Notes: generated from the letters alone by a model not told the origin. A DNA stretch of 64,000 nt from Candidatus Koribacter versatilis Ellin345 (GCF_000014005.1 NC_008009.1:4030001-4094000); one strand, 5' to 3'; numbered from the stretch's first letter, positions 1 through 7,721 are shown. Made by a program: numbers and translations.

Positions 1-1
1 G

Positions 2-310
2 CCGGACCTGCTGATCAAAGATTTGCAGAAAGCCGGAACCACGATGCAGGCGGTGACCGGTTCGCTGGCAGCGGCAAAAGATGAAGGCTGGATCACGGAA
101 GAGACGGCCGCGCGCTCGTTCCACGTTGTGCTCTCGCAGATCGGCGTGCAAGTGGATTCACAGGATGAATTCGCGGCGGCGCAAAAAGAAAAACGGCAAC
201 GCGATGCAACCGCGCAAAACTCGCTGAATGACCAGAAGAACCTGGCCGATGCACTGAACAACCTGGGCAACACGGATGCGAAGAAGGCTGCATCGGGAGT
301 TGTGCAATGA
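2..310 (+). CDS. Phage portal protein, C-terminal fragment (partial)
   Basis: The reading frame is open from base 2, so the gene starts before the window and only about 102 C-terminal residues are seen. The visible part is charged and helical with a Q/A/K/N-rich tail, and I see no catalytic motif in it. The portal call rests mainly on position: it lies just upstream of, and overlaps by an ATGA (307-310), a MuF-type minor head gene, the usual partner of a siphophage portal. A portal C-terminal region often ends in such a helical, low-complexity tail. Seen: the open frame and overlap. Inferred: the portal identity. A different head protein remains possible. Confidence 0.5.
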   Translation, partial: PDLLIKDLQKAGTTMQAVTGSLAAAKDEGWITEETAARSFHVVLSQIGVQVDSQDEFAAAQKEKRQRDATAQNSLNDQKNLADALNNLGNTDAKKAASGVVQ

Positions 311-1203
311 CGCCGGGACAGGAATTCGCGGCCAAGCTCGCGGAGCTGATGCGCCAGGTGAAGGCGATGGAGCCGATGGTGCAGCGACAGATCGTGGACC
401 TGCTACAGGAGGCCCGTGGCCGCATCATCGCGCAGATCTCCACGCTCGATCCCGAGCGCTACACCGCGGCGCAGCTGCAGGCGTTGAAGCAGTCGATCGA
501 CCGCGTGCTGGACGAATTCCGCAGCAAGGCGACGCAGACGGTAGACACCTTTGAGGCAAAGGCTGCGCAGATGGGCGTGCAGATTGTGGATGCGCCGGTG
601 AGCGCCGCGTTTGGTTCGATGTCGCTGGGGCAAATCGACCCGAGCACGTTGGCGATCGCGCAGGGCTACACCGCGGACCTGATCGGAGCTTTGTCGAAGA
701 CGGCGGCCGCGAACATCAACGCGGCGATCCAGCGGGCATTCCTCGGCGGGCAGTCGTTGACGGACATCATCGCGCAGATCGGCAACGCGCTTAGCGGCGG
801 GAAATTCGACGGACTCTTCGGTTCCTTTGGCGCGCGCGCAGAGTCGATCGCGATGAACGAGATCCTGCGCGTGCAGAGCCTGGCGACGCAGGGACGCATG
901 GAAGACCTGCTCGAGCGGCATCCGGATTTGCAGAAACAATGGTTGTGGATTCCGGCCGCGAAGCAGCCGCGCATTTTGCATCAGCTCGCGAGCGGCCAGG
1001 TGACGGACGTGACCGAGCCCTACAAAGTTGCGGGCGAAGACCTGATGTTCCCGCGTGACCCGAATGGCTCGGCGTGGAACACGATCAACTGCCACTGCAT
1101 TTCGCGGCCGTACTTCGCGGCGGACGCGTTGGCACCGACGGCGCAGCACAAGGGCGTTCTCGAAGATCTTGGAATTTCAGTTTCGGTTACGCGCGCAGCG
1201 TAA
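307..1203 (+). CDS. Phage minor head protein, MuF/SPP1 gp7-like head morphogenesis
   Basis: This 298-residue protein has a long helical N-terminal half (about residues 1-95) and a C-terminal MuF-type domain. The domain carries the segment GEDLMFPRDP followed by NTINCHCISRP, close to the family's usual ending in which a short Asn-Cys-x-Cys motif follows a glycine/proline turn. Members of this family associate with the portal and are packaged in small numbers in the capsid. The start ATG at 307 overlaps the stop of the portal-like gene, indicating translational coupling. The next gene follows after a strong Shine-Dalgarno sequence (aggagg at about 1205-1210). Family assignment is fairly sure; the exact role is inferred. 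Confidence 0.8.
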   Translation: MTPGQEFAAKLAELMRQVKAMEPMVQRQIVDLLQEARGRIIAQISTLDPERYTAAQLQALKQSIDRVLDEFRSKATQTVDTFEAKAAQMGVQIVDAPVSAAFGSMSLGQIDPSTLAIAQGYTADLIGALSKTAAANINAAIQRAFLGGQSLTDIIAQIGNALSGGKFDGLFGSFGARAESIAMNEILRVQSLATQGRMEDLLERHPDLQKQWLWIPAAKQPRILHQLASGQVTDVTEPYKVAGEDLMFPRDPNGSAWNTINCHCISRPYFAADALAPTAQHKGVLEDLGISVSVTRAA

Positions 1204-1221
1204 CAGGAGGAGAAGTAGAAG

Positions 1222-1614
1222 ATGGCTGAACTCAACATTCCCGCTGCACCCGCCCTTCTGCCCAAAGAGGAACAGAAGAAGTGGCGCTCCGCTTATGCGA
1301 GCGCCTTCAAACAAGCGCAGATCGATTTCCCCGAGGACCTGCCGGCACAGCAGAGCGCGGCATTGCGCGAAGCCAACCGCATGCTGCGCGTGGACGCGCC
1401 GGAGAGCTACGAGGAAGCACAGAAGATCGCCGATCACCTGGTGCTGGTGCGCGGCACGCGCATCGATGAGAAAACGCAGAAGGAATATCTGCACCTGGTG
1501 ACGATCGATGGCAAGAAACATCGCTTCGAAGTGCCGGCGACCGGCGAGGGTAAGGGCCGCGGGAAGTCGAAAGAAAAGGCGGACGAAAAAGAACCGGAAG
1601 CGAAGACGGCCTAG
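1222..1614 (+). CDS. Phage protein of unknown function in head module
   Basis: A 130-residue protein, not recognised. The N-terminal 75 residues are predicted helical (KEEQKKW, LPAQQSAALREANRML). A short beta segment around 75-105 includes TQKEYLHLVTIDGKKHRFEV, and the tail is highly charged (KGRGKSKEKADEKEPEAK). It starts 19 bases after the MuF-like gene with a good ribosome site (ggaggag before ATG 1222). It precedes the protease-capsid gene by about 80 bases, a stretch in which I see nothing but that gene's ribosome site. The position suggests a head-assembly accessory, but no function can be assigned. Confidence 0.6.
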   Translation: MAELNIPAAPALLPKEEQKKWRSAYASAFKQAQIDFPEDLPAQQSAALREANRMLRVDAPESYEEAQKIADHLVLVRGTRIDEKTQKEYLHLVTIDGKKHRFEVPATGEGKGRGKSKEKADEKEPEAKTA

Positions 1615-1694
1615 GCAGTAGCGCACCGGCGATGTGAGCTGAGCGGCCGGGTTCCGGTGACCACCAGAGCCGCTCAGTTCGGAGAGAACACACG

Positions 1695-3500
1695 ATGTCG
1701 TTTGAACAGCTGGTTCAGGAACTGATGGAAGCTTTGCTGAACGTCTTCGGGCGCGACGACAACGGCAACCGGCAGTACATGCTGGTGGAGACGTTCCCCG
1801 ACTACCTGATTGCGCGCGGCCCGGACGGCGACCTTTACCAGATCTCGTACACCGTGGGCGCCGATGACGACGCGATCACCTTCAGCGATCCGCAGGAAGT
1901 GGAGACGGCGTATGTGCCCGTTGCGGAAGCCGCGACCTTTCTCGCCGCGGTGGCAGGCGCGGATCCGAACTCGAATGTATTTCCGGTGGAAGTGATGCGC
2001 GCTGGCTTCGCCAACGGAACCGTGCAATATGGCGGCAAGCCGTTGCGCCAGTTCTTCCCGGAAGAAGTTGTCGCGCAGGTCGCACAGGCGGTGAATGGCG
2101 CGCGCTTCGGACGTCGGCACCCAGTGGGCAATGAGAACGAAGGCAACCAGCCCGAGCTCGTCGCCGGCTGGCTTGAGAACGGCCACCTGGACGGCAACGG
2201 GAAGGCCGCACTTGCAGAAGTTCACTTGCTCGAAAGCGAGAAGGACCTGCAGGCGAAGCTCGCGGCAGCACGATCGGCGAACAAGCTCGATCTCTTCGGC
2301 GTGAGCGTACTCGGCTACTTCGGATTCCAGCCGAAGAAGATCGACGGCGAAGACGTGCTCTACGCCACGCGCCTGGGCAAACTGGCGCGGGTTGACCTGG
2401 TGGCTGAGCCTGCGGCAGGCGGGCGATTTTTGAATGAACTTCGCGTGGCGGCTTCGGCCGATGTCCGCGCGGAGATCTCGCGCATGCAGCGCGATGCAGT
2501 GAAGAGTGTACAAAACGGCAGGGCGCGAGCCGCTGGCCGACAAAAAGGAGAAGCGATGAAGGATCGCATCTTGAAGTTACTGGCGGCGATGCGCAAGCAC
2601 AACGCGGCGAGCGCCGACCAGCTGACGGTGGAGTTCAATGGCCTGTCGGAAGACAAGCACCAGGACTTCCTGATGAAAGTAACCGAAGCGGCTCTGACGA
2701 TTGAGCCCGCTTCCGCAACCGCTGCCAACAGCGAAGTGATCGAGCTGGCGAAGACCGCACTGGCCGAAGCCAAGAAGATCCAGTCGGGCAACCTGGTGGA
2801 GCGCAAGCTGAAGGACGCGAAGCTGCCGAAGCCCGCCGAAGACCTGGTGCGCACACACCTGGCCGAGCGCGAGCTGACCGAGGCACAGGTGGACACCGAG
2901 ATCACGGCGACGCGCGCAGCTTTCGCGGCGTACTCCACGATCGGCCGGCCCACCGGCTCGGCGATTGTGCTTGGTGGTGCAGACAGCGTGGAGAAGGTGC
3001 AACTGGCGATGGACCGCCTGCTCCGCGTGAAGGAAGCGGAGAAGAGTGGTGTCGCTCCCTTCCGGGGCATCCGTGACGCCTACGTGACGATCACGGGCGA
3101 CCGTGAGCTGAAGTTCGCCGACGGCGGCTTCTATCGCGCGAGCGAAGCGATCGCCACCGGCGATTTCCCGAACATCCTGCTGAACTCGATGACGAAGAAG
3201 TTGGAACAGGACTATGCCGAAGTCGGCATGAGCGGCCTGGACCAGATCATCACCAAGGCGAACATCAACGACTTCAAATCGCAGGACCGCGTGCGGTTGG
3301 GCTACCTCGGTGATTTGCCGACGGTCGCGGAAGCCGGACCTTACACGGAACTGACCAAGCCCACGGACGAAAAGATCAGCTACTCGGTGCTGAAGAAGGG
3401 TGGAATCCTGACGATCTCCGAAGAGACGATCCGCAATGACGATCTCGGAAAGATCGCAGCATTCCCCACGCGCCTGGCGCGCGCCGGACGCACACTTTGA
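1695..3500 (+). CDS. Prohead protease-scaffold-major capsid polyprotein, N-terminal part (frame broken)
   Basis: The 601 residues read as three parts. Residues about 60-250 look like a Mu-type prohead protease, with candidate catalytic His142 in FGRRHPVG and Ser204 in LFGVSVLG, followed by LARVDLVAEP. Residues about 288-425 are helical and charged, like a scaffold. From about 430 the N-terminal half of a Mu-like major capsid protein begins, ending KGGILTISEETIRNDDLGK and then LARAGRTL-stop. The capsid fold is incomplete: its second half lies in the next gene, one frame back. The start ATG 1695 follows ggagagaacacacg. An in-frame ATG at 2556 has its own ribosome site and could make scaffold-capsid alone. 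Confidence 0.8.
   Translation: MSFEQLVQELMEALLNVFGRDDNGNRQYMLVETFPDYLIARGPDGDLYQISYTVGADDDAITFSDPQEVETAYVPVAEAATFLAAVAGADPNSNVFPVEVMRAGFANGTVQYGGKPLRQFFPEEVVAQVAQAVNGARFGRRHPVGNENEGNQPELVAGWLENGHLDGNGKAALAEVHLLESEKDLQAKLAAARSANKLDLFGVSVLGYFGFQPKKIDGEDVLYATRLGKLARVDLVAEPAAGGRFLNELRVAASADVRAEISRMQRDAVKSVQNGRARAAGRQKGEAMKDRILKLLAAMRKHNAASADQLTVEFNGLSEDKHQDFLMKVTEAALTIEPASATAANSEVIELAKTALAEAKKIQSGNLVERKLKDAKLPKPAEDLVRTHLAERELTEAQVDTEITATRAAFAAYSTIGRPTGSAIVLGGADSVEKVQLAMDRLLRVKEAEKSGVAPFRGIRDAYVTITGDRELKFADGGFYRASEAIATGDFPNILLNSMTKKLEQDYAEVGMSGLDQIITKANINDFKSQDRVRLGYLGDLPTVAEAGPYTELTKPTDEKISYSVLKKGGILTISEETIRNDDLGKIAAFPTRLARAGRTL
2545..2558 (+). promoter_or_regulatory. Internal ribosome-binding site and ATG for nested scaffold-capsid product
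   Basis: AAGGAG at 2545-2550 is followed after five bases by ATG 2556, in the same frame as the large polyprotein and at residue 288, just where the protease-like part ends and the helical scaffold-like part begins (MKDRILKLL). This is the layout of nested scaffold genes such as lambda C/Nu3. The motif is seen directly; its use is inferred. Confidence 0.5.
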
Positions 3501-4033
3501 AGGCCTACATCACGGCCTTCCTCACCGCAAATGGCAATTACGATCCGGACGGTGTGGCGTGGTTCCACGCGACGCATGGCAACCTCGGATCGGCGGCACT
3601 CAGCTCGGCTTCGCTCGATGCTGCGGAACTCGCGCTGATGACGCAAACCGAGAAGGACTCCAACAACCCTCTCGGCTTCCCGCTGGAGTGGTTGATGGTG
3701 CCGCCCGCGCTGAAGGCAACGGCGATGCAGATCAACCGCAACGACACGGGCACCAACAACTGGTACCAGCGGTTCGGTGCCAACAATGAGCGGATCTTCG
3801 TGAACGAGCTGTTGACGGACACGAACGATTGGTACGCCGGCTGCTTCCCGAGCTACGCGCCGGTGCTGGAGGTCGGGTTCCTCGATGGCATCGAGACGCC
3901 GCAGATCTTCCTCGCGAACCAGCCCACTGTCGGCGTCACGTTCTCCAACGACCAGATTCAATACAAGGTCAAGAGCGTGTTCGGTGGCAAACCGGTGGAC
4001 TTCCGCCCGATCTTCAAGGCGGTCGTCGCGTAG
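3497..4033 (+). CDS. Major capsid protein, C-terminal half (separate frame)
   Basis: This 178-residue frame opens at TTG 3497 and overlaps the stop of the preceding gene (TTGA). Its sequence, including VAWFHATHGNLG, LEWLMVPPAL, VEVGFLDG-like and YKVKSVFGGKPVDFRP, is the second half of a Mu-like major capsid protein. The first half is the end of the upstream frame. Joining the frames by one backward base gives GRTLLKAYITAFLT, which matches the expected helix in the family. Three explanations are open: a one-base deletion in the TTT run, a sequencing error, or a programmed -1 shift. There is no canonical slippery heptamer, and no ribosome site suited to independent start. Confidence 0.8.
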   Translation: MKAYITAFLTANGNYDPDGVAWFHATHGNLGSAALSSASLDAAELALMTQTEKDSNNPLGFPLEWLMVPPALKATAMQINRNDTGTNNWYQRFGANNERIFVNELLTDTNDWYAGCFPSYAPVLEVGFLDGIETPQIFLANQPTVGVTFSNDQIQYKVKSVFGGKPVDFRPIFKAVVA

Positions 4034-4050
4034 TCGCACTGAGATGAAAA

Positions 4051-4080
4051 GGCCAGGCTCCGTGAGAGGGGAGCCTGGCC
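4051..4080 (+). terminator. Strong hairpin after capsid gene without U-tract
   Basis: GGCCAGGCTCC (4051-4061) pairs perfectly with GGAGCCTGGCC (4070-4080) around an eight-base loop. No run of T follows, so it may be a processing or attenuation hairpin in the late operon rather than a full intrinsic terminator. It sits 18 bases after the capsid stop. Confidence 0.45.
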
Positions 4081-4159
4081 TGTAAGCGAAGAAGCAAAAA
4101 GGTGTATCTGTAACGCAATTGTCAGGCTGGCCCTGGCGGAAATCAAGGAGATTTCGATT

Positions 4160-4540
4160 ATGGAAGGCGTTCGATATTTCACGGTGGCCTTGCCGATCGC
4201 GGCGGCACTGGCTGTCGCCAACGAAGTGGCCGGCTACGAGTTCCAGAAGCAAAGCCGCATTCTCGAAACTGAGTTGTTTCTCTGCACGACCGGTACCGGC
4301 GCCGGCGCGACAACGGTGGACGTTAAGAAGAACGGCACAACCATTCTTCCGTCTGTGATCTCGATCGCGAGCGCTTCGGCGACGAAGCGTGCTCGCAAAG
4401 CCGTGAAGAACCCGGTGGGCGAACCGAGCGGCGTTTCCGTGGCCGCCGGCGATTACGTTCGCGCCGACGTCACGGCGGTACCGGGAACCACGGTGCCGAC
4501 GTACGGCACGGTGTACCTGCATTGCTGTTCGGAAGTTTAG
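4160..4540 (+). CDS. Phage head decoration-like or structural beta protein
   Basis: A 126-residue protein rich in small and beta-forming residues. The motif TTVDVKKNGTTILPS and the later segment AAGDYVRADV match a pattern seen in phage virion beta-sandwich proteins, in which a TVDV-x-KNG strand is followed by a stretch describing the value and error. No signal peptide or membrane segment is present. It follows the capsid gene and precedes the connector, where decoration or head-stabilising proteins are common. The start ATG 4160 has aaggag at about 4146. The structural role is inferred from composition and position; a fibre-associated protein is the main alternative. Confidence 0.5.
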   Translation: MEGVRYFTVALPIAAALAVANEVAGYEFQKQSRILETELFLCTTGTGAGATTVDVKKNGTTILPSVISIASASATKRARKAVKNPVGEPSGVSVAAGDYVRADVTAVPGTTVPTYGTVYLHCCSEV

Positions 4541-4558
4541 AGGGAGAAGAGGCGGACG

Positions 4559-5266
4559 ATGGCTTTCAGCGATTTGCAAACCGGCGTGGCCAACCGCATC
4601 CAGGATGCGGCGGGACGGCTGCCGGGTGATGCCGTAGACGGCTTCATCCGCCAGGCGATTGCCGATCGCTACTCGAAAGACCGTCCGCGAATTATCGTGT
4701 CGGACGTCGCCGGCGCCGGCACGAGTGATCTTCCACTTCCCACTGGACCCAACGCCGAGCAATTCGAAGACGGCTTCTCGGTGATCCGCACGATCGAGTA
4801 TCCGATGGGAGAACTGCCTCCGGTCTATATCGATGACCAGGACTGGCGGCTCTATCGCACTCCGACAGGGCTGGTAGTTCGCATGATGCTGGTGACGCCA
4901 TCCGAAGATGAGCAGGCGCGGTTCGAGTGGACGTCGCGCCATCTCGCCGACGCGAGCACGTTGCCTGGTGCGGACCTCGACGCCGTATGCGATTACGCGG
5001 CCGCGCTTTGCATGGTGGCGATCGCATCCGGGTACATCCAACTGACCGACTCTTCGCTGCAATCGGATTCTGTGAACTATCGCACGAAGAGCCAGGAGGC
5101 GCTGGCGCAAGCGAAGCAGTTCCGCACGCAGTACTTCGCGCACGTTGGTGTGGAAGCAGACGCAAGCGGCACGGAGAGCAGCGGCGCGGCACTCGCGATC
5201 GGCGACTTCAACAACATCATGGGCCCAGGCGTGGACCGCTTCATTCATGGGAGGCGGACACGGTGA
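4559..5266 (+). CDS. Phage head-tail connector/adaptor-like protein
   Basis: A 235-residue protein, predicted mostly helical at the N-terminus (FSDLQTGVANRIQDAAG) and near residues 145-195, with a beta-rich middle (LPPVYIDDQDWRLYRTPTG). The layout resembles phage adaptor proteins (lambda gpFII/HK97 gp6-like), which bind the portal and form the first ring of the connector. It lies between the capsid gene and a gp10-like gene, exactly where an adaptor is expected. The start ATG 4559 follows agggagaagaggcgg. The stop overlaps the next GTG start (GTGA, 5263-5266), indicating coupled translation. The role is inferred chiefly from gene order. Confidence 0.55.
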   Translation: MAFSDLQTGVANRIQDAAGRLPGDAVDGFIRQAIADRYSKDRPRIIVSDVAGAGTSDLPLPTGPNAEQFEDGFSVIRTIEYPMGELPPVYIDDQDWRLYRTPTGLVVRMMLVTPSEDEQARFEWTSRHLADASTLPGADLDAVCDYAAALCMVAIASGYIQLTDSSLQSDSVNYRTKSQEALAQAKQFRTQYFAHVGVEADASGTESSGAALAIGDFNNIMGPGVDRFIHGRRTR

Positions 5267-5769
5267 AGCTGCAATTCAACATCACCGGCTACCAGGAAGC
5301 GACTGCCGAAGTACAGGCAGCAATCGTGACCGGTGTGCGCAACGGCGTGGAGAAGCTCGCGGTGCGCGGCGTTGGGCTAGTGCAGAACATCGCGCCCGTA
5401 GCGAGCGGCGACCTGGCCAACCATGTGAGCTGGAAGATGGAGGGCGGCGCGGAGCGCATGATCTCGGCTCTGGTGTTCGCTGGTCCTCCGGCAGACATCT
5501 ACGCGCCAGCAGTGGAAGAAGGAGCCCGTCCGCACTTTCCACCTCCGGGTGCGCTGCTGTTGTGGGTGAAGCGCCGCTTCAACCCGTCGAGCGAGAAGGA
5601 AGCGTTGTCGATCGCATTCGCGGTGGCGAAGAACATTGCCAAGCGCGGCACCGCGGGACACCACATGTTCAACCGCGCCGGCGAAGAACTGGAGTCGGTA
5701 GCGCAGGCGATTGTGGAGCTCGAACTCGCCGAAGCATTGATGGCTTCCGGCCACGGAGGCAAAGCGTGA
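5263..5769 (+). CDS. HK97 gp10-like neck/tail-completion protein
   Basis: A 168-residue protein starting at GTG 5263, inside the stop of the previous gene. It has the gp10 family layout: an N-terminal helix, then VQNIAPVASGDLANHVSWKM (basic helix, then small-residue turn, then strand), and later YAPAVEEGARPHFPPP, which matches the family's conserved Y-A-x-x-x-E-x-G followed by a proline-rich stretch. Proteins of this family form the head-completion or tail-terminator ring at the neck. A longer open frame upstream is only the shadow of the connector gene. The next gene overlaps by GTGA. Assignment is fairly sure. Confidence 0.75.
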   Translation: MKLQFNITGYQEATAEVQAAIVTGVRNGVEKLAVRGVGLVQNIAPVASGDLANHVSWKMEGGAERMISALVFAGPPADIYAPAVEEGARPHFPPPGALLLWVKRRFNPSSEKEALSIAFAVAKNIAKRGTAGHHMFNRAGEELESVAQAIVELELAEALMASGHGGKA

Positions 5770-6224
5770 AGCTGAGCGACTTGCTGAAGACGATCGCCGC
5801 GAAGATCGAGAGCGTGCCGGACACCGGCAAGGTCTACCCGCGGTTGAAGATGATCCGCGACGAAGCTTCGTTCAAGGCCGCTTACCTGGACACGACAGTG
5901 AGCCCGCCGCGGATCCGCGCATGGGCGCTGACGCGCGAAAGCACCAGTTCGATCGAGAACAAAGTGCACAACGATAAGGACACGCACCTGATCGTGATGC
6001 GCGGCTACTTCGGGTTGGTGGATGCGAACGCAACGGACGAGGAGTTCCAGGACAAGATCGAGGACGTACGCGAAGCATTTCGCCATGACCGCAAGCTCGG
6101 CGGCGCCGTGTATTGGACTGGACCAGTACAGGTGCGCCAGGCGGTGACGGGTGTGATCTGCGGCGTGCTGGTGCATTACGTGGAAGCGACGCTCGGGGTG
6201 CAGATCTACCCGATCGTGTATTGA
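5766..6224 (+). CDS. Phage tail terminator-like protein
   Basis: A 152-residue protein starting at GTG 5766, overlapping the previous stop. It has an N-terminal helix (KLSDLLKTIAAKI), a central strand with YPRLKMIRDEASF, and a final segment LVHYVEATLGVQIYPIVY that resembles the beta-strand ending of tail terminator (lambda gpU-like) proteins. These cap the tail tube and join it to the head. Size and location directly after the gp10-like gene and before the tail tube fit this role. The sequence similarity I can see is weak, so the call depends mainly on order and length. Confidence 0.55.
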   Translation: MKLSDLLKTIAAKIESVPDTGKVYPRLKMIRDEASFKAAYLDTTVSPPRIRAWALTRESTSSIENKVHNDKDTHLIVMRGYFGLVDANATDEEFQDKIEDVREAFRHDRKLGGAVYWTGPVQVRQAVTGVICGVLVHYVEATLGVQIYPIVY

Positions 6225-6232
6225 GGTGAACG

Positions 6233-6475
6233 ATGAAGCGTGACGATTACGTGTACGTGCGGTTGACGGCGAAGGGTGAGGAACTGGCTGGCCCGCATGA
6301 GTTACGGCTGGCAGGTGGAAGCTACCACTTCGCGTTCAAGGCCGGCGAGGCGCAGAAGGTAACGCGCGCCTATGACTGGAACGTTGTGCTGAGTAAAGAG
6401 AAATACGACGGCGAGCCGTTATTCGAGGTGGTGGATGCGCCGACGGATGCTGTGCAGGACGAAAAACAGAAGTAG
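6233..6475 (+). CDS. Small phage protein of unknown function
   Basis: An 80-residue charged, beta-rich protein with no recognised motif (YVYVRLTAKGEELAGP, YHFAFKAGEAQKV). It starts 8 bases after the tail terminator with a short ribosome site (gaggtga before ATG 6233) and lies before the tail tube gene. Proteins of this size in this position occur in many siphophages without known function. Confidence 0.55.
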   Translation: MKRDDYVYVRLTAKGEELAGPHELRLAGGSYHFAFKAGEAQKVTRAYDWNVVLSKEKYDGEPLFEVVDAPTDAVQDEKQK

Positions 6476-6494
6476 AGACTGACGGAGGCAAGCG

Positions 6495-7499
6495 ATGCCC
6501 TACGAGGCACAACAACTTTTAGCAGTACGCGAGATGGTCCTCTCGGCCAACAAGCAAACGACGTATGGCACCGCGCTCGGCGATGGAGCGCTCCTTCACC
6601 GGCCGAGCTTCGACCCAGGCATGTTCGTGCAGATTACGAAGACACCGCGCACGAATGCGACGAAGGCCGGCAAAGGGCATCGCTTCCCAACAGAACGGCA
6701 GATCATCGAACTGGCGTCGGCATTCAGCGGCTCGATCGAGCTGACTGATTACCTCGCCGCATTCTTTCTCGGCTTGGTGATGGGCCATGTGGTGGATACG
6801 GGCGCAGGCCCTTACACCCACGCCTTCACCTTCGAGAACGCGACCGCGATCGCGCCGGTTACGACGGTGTACTTCGAAGACACCGCAGACGTGCACTACA
6901 AGCTGCCGGACGTGAGCGTGATCGATCTGACGATCAGCGGTGGCCCCACCGGCCCTCTGATGGCTCAGTTCTCGATGGCCGGCAGCGGGCGCTTGATAGC
7001 AGGCAGCATGGGAGCGTTGCCGGCGGCGGCGACGCCGACGTACCTGCTCGGTTCTGATACCGACATTCTTGTTGGCGCGACGGGTGCCGCGGCCTCGATC
7101 AAAGAGCGCGTGAAGAGCTGGTCGATCAAGATCGCGAGCGGCATTGTGATCCATCGTGCGCCTGGCGGACAGATGTACGCCACCTTCAACAAGTTCACGG
7201 GCACACCGAGCGCGACGCTGGACCTAGTGGTGGGCGCGACGGCGGCGGACGATGTGTTCAACATCTTTTTGGCGGACACGCTCCGTGAAGTGCAGATCAA
7301 CACGAATAGCGGCGCATCGGCACAGCTGAACATGAAGTTCCCGAACGCCGCGTACACAGCCGCTCAGCTTTCGAGCAACAACGACGAAGGCGATTGGCAC
7401 ATTACGAGCGACGAGCAGGCGGTGCTGAAAGTTGGCGCAGCCGAACCGTTCCAGGCGACGGTGATCAACGCGACGCAGCACTATCTGGTCGCTGCCTAA
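6495..7499 (+). CDS. Major tail tube protein
   Basis: A 334-residue protein, mostly beta strand with many Gly, Thr and Ala and no cysteine. Segments such as QTTYGTALGDGALLH at the N-terminus, GPYTHAFTFENA near residue 110, SVIDLTISGGPTGPLMAQFS and YATFNKFTGTPSATLDL fit the siphovirus tail-tube fold, whose copies stack into the hollow tail. The N-terminal opening, with an early GT-rich turn followed by FDPGMFVQITKTPRT, is typical of this family. It lies between the tail terminator and the chaperone-like genes. The start ATG 6495 follows acggaggcaagcg. The gene is followed by an unusually long non-coding leader for a late operon. Confidence 0.75.
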   Translation: MPYEAQQLLAVREMVLSANKQTTYGTALGDGALLHRPSFDPGMFVQITKTPRTNATKAGKGHRFPTERQIIELASAFSGSIELTDYLAAFFLGLVMGHVVDTGAGPYTHAFTFENATAIAPVTTVYFEDTADVHYKLPDVSVIDLTISGGPTGPLMAQFSMAGSGRLIAGSMGALPAAATPTYLLGSDTDILVGATGAAASIKERVKSWSIKIASGIVIHRAPGGQMYATFNKFTGTPSATLDLVVGATAADDVFNIFLADTLREVQINTNSGASAQLNMKFPNAAYTAAQLSSNNDEGDWHITSDEQAVLKVGAAEPFQATVINATQHYLVAA

Positions 7500-7506
7500 G
7501 AAGTCA

Positions 7507-7581
7507 GGCGGTCCCGTTCTCAAAGAGGCCGGCAACCCCTGGCGCGATGAGAATCTCGGGGGAGATACAAGCGGGACCGCC
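7507..7581 (+). ncRNA. Candidate structured RNA leader (three-way junction, possible pseudoknot)
   Basis: A perfect 10-bp stem pairs GGCGGTCCCG (7507-7516) with CGGGACCGCC (7572-7581). Directly inside, TTCTCA (7517-7522) pairs with TGAGAA (7548-7553), and TCTC (7554-7557) pairs with GAGA (7562-7565) around a GGGG loop. CCCC at 7536-7539, in the loop of the second stem, is complementary to that GGGG loop, so a pseudoknot is possible. The pairings were found by eye; no energy or covariation test was possible. It is not a family I recognise, and it sits in an untranslated leader before the chaperone-like gene. Confidence 0.4.
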
Positions 7582-7610
7582 GAGACGTAAAGATGTGGGA
7601 TCTGTTTCAC

Positions 7611-7680
7611 CGGGGCAACCTTCGCTCCGTTTTCGGCGCACGCTTCGCGCTTTAGTCGGCTCACCCTTCGAGCCTCTTTT
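7611..7680 (+). terminator. Three short hairpins ending in a terminator-like stem with T-tract
   Basis: CGGGGC/GCTCCG (7611-7616, 7624-7629), GCGC/GCGC (7636-7639, 7647-7650) and GGCTC/GAGCC (7658-7662, 7670-7674) form successive hairpins. All have seven-base loops ending in CTTC. The last is followed by TCTTTT (7675-7680), like an intrinsic terminator or attenuator, 41 bases before the next start codon. The stems are short, so function is uncertain. Confidence 0.35.
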
Positions 7681-7721
7681 GGAAGAGCGGTTCGGCAGTG
7701 CAATCCAAACAGGAGAAGCCA

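Noticed and set aside
3380-5248. Long minus-strand open frame under the phage genes
   Set aside because: Arg-rich translation without motifs, typical of antisense shadow of GC-rich genes on the + strand.
7505-7585. Possible SAM-type riboswitch, because CCGGCAACCC recalls the SAM-box motif
   Set aside because: The surrounding stems, the kink-turn and the GGTGC region are not present, and a SAM switch before a phage chaperone gene makes little sense.
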